Positions 41,822-48,490 of a stretch of 64,000 nt of DNA are shown one piece after another (the first letter of the stretch is position 1; each line of letters opens with the position of its first letter). Under the pieces are notes generated by a model. It worked only from the letters and a program-made list of their open reading frames with translations, did no database searches and was not told where the DNA came from. Position numbers and translations under genes: made by a program. The DNA is from Allostella sp. ATCC 35155 (GTDB taxonomy: Bacteria > Pseudomonadota > Alphaproteobacteria > ATCC43930 > Allostellaceae): positions 62,001-126,000 of the forward strand of contig AP019701.1 in the NCBI GenBank assembly GCA_006738865.1. The letters run 5' to 3'.

Positions 41822-43672
41822 TCATGACGAAAGGCCGCGCGGACGTGCCGGCGCGGCGGCCAGCAGTGCGACATCCGCCGCGACCGCCGCCATGTCGATG
41901 GCAGGGCAATCGCGCGTCCGGCGCGCACGGGATCGAACCAGTGCGATCGCCTCGGCCTCCAGGCGGACGGTCGGGGCCTCGTCCCCGCGCGCCATCGCGC
42001 CGGCGCCCGGTTCGGCCAGATGGGCGATGTCGATCACCGCGACGCCGAGGCCGAAACGGGCGACGTCCGCGGCCGTCCGGCAATGTACCGCGACCGCGAG
42101 CGTCGGATCCTCGATCATGCGCCGGTGCGCGCTGCCCGGCTCGATCGCGACGCGGATGTCGGCGAGGGCGAGATCGTCCGCCGTGGCGACGGCGGCGGGC
42201 AGGCCGCGGCAGGCAAACTCGTCGCGCAGGGCGGACGCTAGGACGGCCGGCTCGTCGCCGACGATCAGCAACGTCGGCAGGCGGATGGCTTCCAGGTCCG
42301 GTGCTATCGACCGAAGCAAGGTCGCGACCAGTGGGTGGCCTGCGAATATTCCGATATCGGGGCGTGCGTTGTACTCGAAGATGGCGAACCGCTGCGCGTC
42401 CCAGGCTTGCCCGATATCCTCGGCGCGAAAGTCTATGGCACAGCACGCCATGCCCGTGATCGATGCCAGACGCGCGAAGAGCGCCAGCGTACGGGGATGC
42501 GCCTCCGCCGTGGCGTCGGTTCCGTAGGCGCCGAGATCGCGCATCGGGAGGCGACGCAGAATCACCTGTTCGCCCACGGCAGGCACGGTTTCGAGAGAGC
42601 GGCCCGATCGCCGCAGCGTCTGCTCTACGTCGAAGTCCACCGTCACCGGGTAATGTGCCGGAAAGGCCGCTCGCTGCTCCGTGACGGCACGGTTGTGTTC
42701 GGCCAGTAGGCCGGCGATGTCCGTCCGGCCGTTCCCGGTCAGATAGGGCGGATCGCGGCGGAGGACGTTCACCACCTGCGTCCCGACCATGATCGCCCGG
42801 AAGTCCGGAAGATCGAGATAGGGTTCGATCATGACGGCCGAACCTTCGCTCCGCGCCCGCCCGAACGCGTCGGGCATCTCCTCCGCTTTCCGCACATCCA
42901 GGGTGACGCCGCGCGCCCGCGATCCGTCGACCGGCTTGACCGCGACCGGATAGCCGAGTTCGGCGGCGGCCGCCGCGGCCTCCTCTTCGCGCCGCGCGAT
43001 GCGGTCGGGAAGGACCGGCAGGCCGAAGCCGGCGAGATAGCGCTTCATCGCGGGCTTGCTCGCCGCGAGCTGGGAGCCCATGACCGGTCGATCCATGGGG
43101 CTCGCGCCGTCGAGCAGCGTCAGGTGCCGGCCTTCACCGATCCGGATCAAACCCGGCTGGGTCGTCGACCAGCCCCAGGGAATGCCCAACCGCTCGGCCG
43201 CCCCCGCCACGACGCCGTCGACCCGACGGGCCGGCGGCGCGGGCTGCGACCGTGCCAGCCGGTACAGGCGTCCGGTCGCCTGGCGCAGGCGCTCGATCTC
43301 GGCCTGCGGTACCGTTTCTGAGCATGCCAGACCGGCCGTGGCCGAGACGATGCCCGCGGCGCGCTCGGCGATGGCCGGCGGCATGTCCGGAAGGACATAG
43401 GCTCCAGGCTCCGCAGAGGATCGGACCGCAGCCGGCTCGCGGTCGAGCGCGGCGGCCGCCAGTGCCTCCGTAGCTGCCGCAACGGCGCGCGCCGGGTCGT
43501 CGGACGTATCGGGCGGAAGGGCGGATGGTCCGATCATCGCGGCGAGCCGGCGCCATCTCGCGCGCCATGCCGCGTCCATCCGGGGGGCGTCGACGGCCAC
43601 GATCGTGACCGTCTCCGGCCCATCGAGGCTCGGCCCGTGCGCCCGGCGCGTCGTCGCTGCGATGTTTGCCAT
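41822..43672 (-). CDS. CphA-like ATP-grasp ligase, paralogue 3 of 3 (first in the operon)
   Basis: 616 residues. N domain to about 160 (GPSL at 13-16), then LGIPWGWSTTQPGLIRIGEGRHLTLLDG as in CphA before the G domain. The ATP-grasp part shows KPAMKRYLAGFGLPVLPDRI, Lys246 (YPVAVKPVDGSRARG), Glu283 (MIEPYLDLPDFR), GNGRTDIAGLLAEHN and E433-Y-N435 (FEYNARPDIGIFAGH). The C-terminal 150 residues read LPTLLIVGDEPAVLASALRD, where a Mur-type P-loop (GTNGKTTT) would be expected, followed by SAHRRMIEDPTLAVAVH and FGLGVAVIDIAHLAE, which align by eye with the SARMVLRDPTV and GLGFDRCDVGV parts of CphA. It starts 72 bp after serA in the same direction. Confidence 0.8.
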   Translation of the reverse strand: MANIAATTRRAHGPSLDGPETVTIVAVDAPRMDAAWRARWRRLAAMIGPSALPPDTSDDPARAVAAATEALAAAALDREPAAVRSSAEPGAYVLPDMPPAIAERAAGIVSATAGLACSETVPQAEIERLRQATGRLYRLARSQPAPPARRVDGVVAGAAERLGIPWGWSTTQPGLIRIGEGRHLTLLDGASPMDRPVMGSQLAASKPAMKRYLAGFGLPVLPDRIARREEEAAAAAAELGYPVAVKPVDGSRARGVTLDVRKAEEMPDAFGRARSEGSAVMIEPYLDLPDFRAIMVGTQVVNVLRRDPPYLTGNGRTDIAGLLAEHNRAVTEQRAAFPAHYPVTVDFDVEQTLRRSGRSLETVPAVGEQVILRRLPMRDLGAYGTDATAEAHPRTLALFARLASITGMACCAIDFRAEDIGQAWDAQRFAIFEYNARPDIGIFAGHPLVATLLRSIAPDLEAIRLPTLLIVGDEPAVLASALRDEFACRGLPAAVATADDLALADIRVAIEPGSAHRRMIEDPTLAVAVHCRTAADVARFGLGVAVIDIAHLAEPGAGAMARGDEAPTVRLEAEAIALVRSRARRTRDCPAIDMAAVAADVALLAAAPARPRGLSS

Positions 43673-43744
43673 GATCGCCGCACTGCCCCCGCTCCAGGGC
43701 GGACCGCCCCGGGCCGCATCCTTACAGCGGCATCGCCGCCCGGG

Positions 43745-45322
43745 CTAGAAGTGGATGGTCTTCCCCTGGACCACGTGGGGCAGGGCGCGCACCGCCGCCA
43801 GCAGGGCCTCGTCGACCGGCTGGTCGACCTGCACGAGGCAGATCGCGTCCTCGCCCGGGCCGGTGCGGCCGAGATGGAAGCTCGCGATATTGACGCCGGC
43901 ATCGCCCAGCGTCCGCCCCAGCGCACCGATGAAGCCCGGCTTGTCGCGGTTGCGGACGAACAGCATCGGCCCGTCGAGTTCCGCCTCGAAGGCCATGTCC
44001 TGGACCTCGACGACGCGCGGCCGGGTGCCGCCGAAGAGGGAGCCGGCCACCGTCCGGACGCGCTCGCCGCAGGTGACCGACACCCGCAGCAGCGTCTGGT
44101 AGTCGGGCGTGCGCGTGCCGGTAACCTCGCTCACCTTCATGTTGCGCTCGCGGGCGAAGACGGGCGCCGACACCATGTTGACGCTCTCCAGCTGCGGTGC
44201 CAGCAGGCCCGTCAGCATGGCGGCCGTCACCGGCTTGGTGTTGATGGCGGCGGCATCGCCCTCGAAGCTGATCTCGACGGCCTCGATCGGCTCCTCGGTG
44301 AGCTGCCCCGCGAAGCTGCCGAGCTGTTCGGCCAGGCGCATGTAGGGCCGCAGCGTCGCCGCCTCCTCCGCGGAGACCGAAGGCATGTTGATGGCGTTGA
44401 CGACGGCGCCGGTCAGCAGGAAGTCGGCCATCTGCTCGGCCACCTGGAGCGCCACGTTCTCCTGAGCCTCGCCGGTCGATGCGCCGAGGTGCGGGGTGAC
44501 GATCACGTCGTCGCGGCCGAAGAGGGGGCTTGCGAGCGCCGGTTCGACGGCGAAGACGTCGATCGCCGCCCCGGCGACCTGTCCCGAATCGAGCGCGGCG
44601 ACCAGCGCCGCCTCGTCGATCAGGCCGCCGCGGGCGCAGTTCACGACGCGCACGCCGGTCCGCATCTTCGCGATCGCGGCCGCGTCGATGATGTTCCGCG
44701 TCGCCTCGGTCAGCGGCGTGTGCAGGGTGATGAAGTCGGCCCGCGCGAAGAGCTGGTCGAGATCGACCTTGTCGACGCCGAGGGCGCGGGCGCGCTCCTC
44801 CGTGAGGAACGGATCGTAGGCGACGACCTTCATCTTCAGCCCGATGGCCCGCTCGGCGACGATGGCGCCGATGTTGCCGCAGCCGATCACGCCCAGCGTC
44901 TTGGCCGTGACCTCGACGCCCATGAACCGGTTCTTCTCCCACTTGCCGGCCTGGGTCGAGCGGTCGGCGGCCGGGATCTGGCGGGCCAGCGACAGCATCA
45001 GCGCGATCGCGTGCTCGGCCGTGGTGATCGAGTTGCCGAAGGGCGTGTTCATCACGACGATGCCGCGGGCGGTGGCGGCGCCGACATCGATGTTGTCGAC
45101 GCCGATGCCGGCGCGGCCGATGACCTTGAGGCGGTCGGCCACCGCCAGGGCCTCGCGGGTCGCCTTGGTGGCCGAGCGGACGGCGAGCCCGTCATAGCCG
45201 CCGATGATGGCGCGCAGTTCGGCCGGCTTCAGGCCGGTCTTCACATCGACCTCGATGCCGCGGCGGCGGAAGATCTCGACCGCGCGCGGGGACAGGGAAT
45301 CGGCGATCAGCACCTTGGGCAT
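43745..45322 (-). CDS. serA: D-3-phosphoglycerate dehydrogenase (long form)
   Basis: 525 residues. It oxidises 3-phosphoglycerate in the first step of serine synthesis. NAD motif LGVIGCGNIGAIVAERAIGLKMKVVAYDP; catalytic Arg, Glu and His in NCARGGLIDEAALVAAL and IVTPHLGAST; then the ASB domain (FEGDAAAINTKPVTAAML) and a C-terminal ACT domain (FVRNRDKPGFIGALGRTLGDAGVNIASFHLGR), so serine feedback inhibition is possible. It follows serC by 75 bp and precedes the ATP-grasp trio. Confidence 0.97.
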   Translation of the reverse strand: MPKVLIADSLSPRAVEIFRRRGIEVDVKTGLKPAELRAIIGGYDGLAVRSATKATREALAVADRLKVIGRAGIGVDNIDVGAATARGIVVMNTPFGNSITTAEHAIALMLSLARQIPAADRSTQAGKWEKNRFMGVEVTAKTLGVIGCGNIGAIVAERAIGLKMKVVAYDPFLTEERARALGVDKVDLDQLFARADFITLHTPLTEATRNIIDAAAIAKMRTGVRVVNCARGGLIDEAALVAALDSGQVAGAAIDVFAVEPALASPLFGRDDVIVTPHLGASTGEAQENVALQVAEQMADFLLTGAVVNAINMPSVSAEEAATLRPYMRLAEQLGSFAGQLTEEPIEAVEISFEGDAAAINTKPVTAAMLTGLLAPQLESVNMVSAPVFARERNMKVSEVTGTRTPDYQTLLRVSVTCGERVRTVAGSLFGGTRPRVVEVQDMAFEAELDGPMLFVRNRDKPGFIGALGRTLGDAGVNIASFHLGRTGPGEDAICLVQVDQPVDEALLAAVRALPHVVQGKTIHF

Positions 45323-45397
45323 GGTGGTCGTCCGTCGTCTTTCGGAAAGGGGGGCGGCCCGGCGGACGCGCCGGGCCGCTGGAAAGCGAGTTGGGGC

Positions 45398-46558
45398 TCA
45401 GGCCGCGGCGGCGCGGGTCTCTTCGGACCAGGCCCAGTCGAGCCACAGGCAGAGCGCCTGGATGTCGGCGGTCTCGACCGTCGCGCCACACCAGATGCGC
45501 AGGCCGGCGGGCGCCGCGCGATGGCCGGCGATGTCGTAGGCCACGCCCGCCTGCTCGAGCCGGCGGGCGAGATCCTTGACGCCCGCCTGCTGCGCCTCGT
45601 CGGACAGGGCGGCGAACCGGGGATCGACGATCGCCAGGCAGACCGAGGTCCAGGAGCGCGATGCGGGGTCGCGGGCGAGGAAGTCGATCCAGGGCGTCCG
45701 CTCGACCCAGTCGGCCAGCGCCGCGAAATTCGCCTTCGAGCGGCCGACGAGCCCCTCCAGCCCGCCGACCTGCTCGGCCCAGCGCAGCGAGTCGAGCGCA
45801 TCCTCGACGCACAGCATCGAGGGCGTGTTGATCGTCTCGCCCTGGAAGATGCCCTCGTTCAGCTTGCCGCCGGAGGTGAGGCGGAAGAGCTTGGGCATCG
45901 GCCAGGCCGGCTTGTGCTGCTCCAGTCGCTCCACGGCGCGGGGCGACAGCGCCAGCATGCCGTGCGCGGCCTCGCCGCCCAGCGCCTTCTGCCAGGACCA
46001 GGTGACGACGTCGAGCCGGTCCCAGGGCAGCGCCATGGCATAGGCGGCCGAGGTGGCGTCGCAGATGGTGAGGCCGGCGCGGTCCGGCCTGATCCAGTCC
46101 GCGTTCGGCAGGCAGACGCCCGACGTGGTGCCGTTCCAGGTGAAGACGACATCGCGGTCGGTGTCGACCTGGGAGAGGTCGGGCAGGCTGCCATAGGGCG
46201 CGGCGAAGGTGCGCACGTCGGCAAGGCGCAGCTGCTTGCGGATGTCGGCGTCCCAGGTCTCGCCGAAATTCTCCCAGGCCAGCACGTCGACCCCGCGCGG
46301 GCCGAGCAGCGACCACAGCGCCATCTCGACGGCGCCCGTGTCGGAGGCGGGCACGATCGCCAGCCGCCAGTCGGCCGGCATCCGCAGCACCGCGCGGCTG
46401 CGGTCGATCACGTCCTTGAGCTTGGCCCGGCCGGGTTTCGCCCGGTGCGAGCGCCCGAGGAAGGCGCCTTCCAGTTCGGAGAGGCTCCAGCCCGGGCGCT
46501 TGGCGCATGGGCCGGAAGAAAAGCAGGGGTTCGCAGGTCGCACTGCGGGCGTCGTCAT
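45398..46558 (-). CDS. serC: Phosphoserine aminotransferase (alphaproteobacterial type)
   Basis: 386 residues, PLP-dependent class V. Converts 3-phosphohydroxypyruvate to phosphoserine. Begins with [20 protein letters not shown], and [23 protein letters not shown] and [19 protein letters not shown] (PLP lysine in SWQK) are typical of the alphaproteobacterial SerC branch (TIGR01365). First gene of the serC-serA-(ATP-grasp)3 run. Its leader contains two tandem hairpins with a shared GYAGCCA tail. Confidence 0.96.
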   Translation of the reverse strand: MTTPAVRPANPCFSSGPCAKRPGWSLSELEGAFLGRSHRAKPGRAKLKDVIDRSRAVLRMPADWRLAIVPASDTGAVEMALWSLLGPRGVDVLAWENFGETWDADIRKQLRLADVRTFAAPYGSLPDLSQVDTDRDVVFTWNGTTSGVCLPNADWIRPDRAGLTICDATSAAYAMALPWDRLDVVTWSWQKALGGEAAHGMLALSPRAVERLEQHKPAWPMPKLFRLTSGGKLNEGIFQGETINTPSMLCVEDALDSLRWAEQVGGLEGLVGRSKANFAALADWVERTPWIDFLARDPASRSWTSVCLAIVDPRFAALSDEAQQAGVKDLARRLEQAGVAYDIAGHRAAPAGLRIWCGATVETADIQALCLWLDWAWSEETRAAAA

Positions 46559-46578
46559 GTCGGCCGATCCCTTCCAGA

Positions 46579-46640
46579 ATGGCTGCGCCCCGGTGGGGGG
46601 GCGTGTCCCGCCGCGGTGGCTACGCCCTGGGGTGGGGCGG
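46579..46640 (-). promoter_or_regulatory. Tandem hairpins in the serC leader (candidate serC RNA motif)
   Basis: On the minus strand, reading towards serC: a GCCC-loop-GGGC hairpin (46640-46623) followed by GTAGCCACC, then a CGCCCC-loop-GGGGCG hairpin (46603-46586) followed by GCAGCCATT, 21 nt before the serC ATG. The duplicated hairpin plus G-Y-A-G-C-C-A tail is not expected by chance. A serC RNA motif is known upstream of alphaproteobacterial serC-serA; I did not verify that its consensus matches. Confidence 0.5.
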
Positions 46641-46812
46641 CGTCAACGAAGATGATGAAGCGACGGCGGCCTGTGGCGTTCTGGCGCAGTGCGGGCACAA
46701 CGGTGCATGGCGGCGCCGCGGCGGGATGCCGCGCACGAACCGGGTGCGGCCACTTATTTGCAGGAGGCGCAAAGAAGAGGGTGTCGTCCGGCGAGGCGTC
46801 GGTCGCAGTGCC

Positions 46813-46842
46813 TTGGACAGGGCCGCCAGAGGTTGCTATGAA
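46813..46842 (+). promoter_or_regulatory. Promoter of tRNA-Thr
   Basis: TTGGAC (46813-46818), 18-bp spacer, TATGAA (46837-46842); a start near 46849 is 12 bp before the tRNA. Confidence 0.55.
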
Positions 46843-46860
46843 CCCGCAATCCTCTGGGCG

Positions 46861-46935
46861 GCCGGATTAGCACAGTGGTAGTGCAGCGGTTTTGTAAACC
46901 GAAGGTCGCGGGTTCGAATCCTGCATCCGGCACCA
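46861..46935 (+). tRNA. tRNA-Thr (anticodon TGT)
   Basis: 75 nt with encoded CCA. Acceptor stem GCCGGAT pairs perfectly with ATCCGGC. The anticodon loop TTTGTAA gives TGT at 46893-46895; the T-arm is CGGGTTCGAATCCTG. Convergent with the threonine aldolase gene. Confidence 0.97.
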
Positions 46936-46960
46936 GCCTCCGCCCCCGCCGGTCCCTGCC

Positions 46961-48028
46961 CTAAGGCAGGGCGGCGACGTCGGCGGCGCGGGGCAGCAGG
47001 CGCTCGGCGGCGGCGATGATCTGGTCGACCTCCGCCTCCGTTCCGTCGTGGCGGCAGACGAGCCGGATCAGCTTCGGGCCGCGGCGGGCGAAGAGGAAGC
47101 GCTCGGCCTCCAGCCGCGTGATCGCCGCCTCCGGCATTTCCACGAAGACCTCGTTGGCCTCGACCGGGACGTGCAGCTTGACGCCCGGCAGGGCCGCCAG
47201 CCCCTCGGCGAGGCGGCGGGCGAGGCCGTTGGCACGGGCCGCCAGTTCGAGATAGAGGCCGCCCTCGACATAGGCGAGCAACTGCGCCGAGGCGAAGCGC
47301 ATCTTCGACCAGACATGCCCCGCCCGGCGCAGGCGGAAGACCAGTTCGTGCGCTATGGCCGGGTCGAAGGCGACGATCGCGTCGCACGACATGCAGCCGT
47401 TCTTGGTCGCCCCGAAGGACAATACGTCGACGCCGATCTTCCAGGTCATCTCGGCCGGGGTGCAGCCCAGCGTGTCCAGCGCATTGGCGAAGCGGGCGCC
47501 GTCCATGTGCATCTTGAGGCGGTTGGCGCGCGCCACCTCGCCGATCGCGGCCAGCTCCTCCAGCCGATAGACGGTGCCGAAGTCGGTCGCCTGGGTGACC
47601 GAGATGCCGGCCGGCTGGGGTTTGTGCGGCTGCCCGACCCCGGCCTCGGCGATCGCGCGGGCCAGGCGGTCGGCCGAGATGCGGTACTGCGCGCCGGGCA
47701 GCAGCTGCAGCTTGGCACCGCCCGACTGCGCCTCGAACGCGCCGCACTCGGATGTCTGGATGTGTGCCGTCTCGTGGCAGTAGATGCCGCCCCAGGGCCG
47801 CGTCATCGCCGAGAGCGCGATGGCGTTGGCCGCCGTTCCGGTGGCCACCGGGAACACCCGGACCTCGGTCTCGAACAGGTCGGAGAGCCGTCGGTCGACC
47901 GCGCGCGTCATCTCGTCGTTGCCGTAGGACGGCGCCGTACCGCGATTGGCGGCGACGATCGCCTCCATGATCGCCGGCGCCACGGAAGCAGTGTTGTCGC
48001 TGCGGAAGTCGACGGGCTGCGTCGTCAT
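46961..48028 (-). CDS. ltaE: Low-specificity L-threonine aldolase (beta-eliminating lyase family)
   Basis: 355 residues, PLP enzyme of fold type I that splits threonine and related beta-hydroxy amino acids to glycine and an aldehyde. N-terminal FRSDNTASVAPAIMEAIVAANRGTAPSYGNDEMTRAVD, GTAANAIALSAM, MHMDGARFANAL, and the PLP lysine in VLSFGATKNGCM are typical. Could equally be a low-specificity threonine/allo-threonine enzyme; stereochemistry cannot be seen. It lies between tRNA-Thr and the cbb3 accessory genes. Confidence 0.92.
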   Translation of the reverse strand: MTTQPVDFRSDNTASVAPAIMEAIVAANRGTAPSYGNDEMTRAVDRRLSDLFETEVRVFPVATGTAANAIALSAMTRPWGGIYCHETAHIQTSECGAFEAQSGGAKLQLLPGAQYRISADRLARAIAEAGVGQPHKPQPAGISVTQATDFGTVYRLEELAAIGEVARANRLKMHMDGARFANALDTLGCTPAEMTWKIGVDVLSFGATKNGCMSCDAIVAFDPAIAHELVFRLRRAGHVWSKMRFASAQLLAYVEGGLYLELAARANGLARRLAEGLAALPGVKLHVPVEANEVFVEMPEAAITRLEAERFLFARRGPKLIRLVCRHDGTEAEVDQIIAAAERLLPRAADVAALP

Positions 48029-48113
48029 CGGCGGTCGCTCCGAAAGGCGGAAAGGATCGGGCGACGATAGGGCGGCAGCCCGGTCCCGGCAACCCGGCCC
48101 GCGCGGTCCGCCC

Positions 48114-48299
48114 TCAGTCTCCGGTGGCGCGGTCGAACCAGCGCTTCACCAGCCAGAAGTCGAAGGCGACGGCGAAGGCCGCGAAGACCAGCCCGACGGC
48201 GTACATCTCGGGATCATGGGCGCGGGAGGCGGCGACGAGGCCGAGCAGGCCGAGCAGGCCGATCACGGCACCGAGGGCGAAGGCGGAGACGGGGGACAT
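48114..48299 (-). CDS. Small two-segment membrane protein after ccoS
   Basis: 61 residues, MSPVSAFALGAVIGLLGLLGLVAAS then VGLVFAAFAVAFDFWLVKRWF: two membrane helices, no known signature. Its start lies 37 bp inside the end of ccoS, so it is translationally linked to the cbb3 maturation genes. Its role is unknown. Confidence 0.7.
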   Translation of the reverse strand: MSPVSAFALGAVIGLLGLLGLVAASRAHDPEMYAVGLVFAAFAVAFDFWLVKRWFDRATGD

Positions 48300-48490
48300 G
48301 CGGGTTCTCCCGGGTTGGCCGCGCCGGGACGTCCGGTGCGGGATGGGGTGCGATCTTCGTCGAAGAGGATGCGGGCGCCTTCGCCGTCGAGGTCGTCGAA
48401 CTGGCCGCTGCGCAACGCCCACAGAAAGGCGGCAAGGCCGGCTGCACCCAGCCCGAGCGCCACCGGCACGAGGAACAGGAGGCTGGTCAT
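48263..48490 (-). CDS. ccoS: cbb3-type cytochrome oxidase assembly protein CcoS/FixS
   Basis: 75 residues. One N-terminal membrane helix (LLFLVPVALGLGAAGLAAFLWALRSGQFDDLDGEGARILFDED), with the FWALRSGQFDDLDGEG signature of CcoS. CcoS is required for inserting haem and copper in the oxidase. The Pro-rich tail (20 residues) is longer than the usual 50-60 residue form and overlaps the next gene. It starts inside the ccoI stop (ATGA). Confidence 0.93.
   Translation of the reverse strand: MTSLLFLVPVALGLGAAGLAAFLWALRSGQFDDLDGEGARILFDEDRTPSRTGRPGAANPGEPACPPSPPSPSVP

Noticed and set aside
43673-43744. GC-rich inverted repeat between serA and the first ATP-grasp gene as a terminator
   Set aside because: The stem is only about five pairs with no T-run, too weak to call a terminator.
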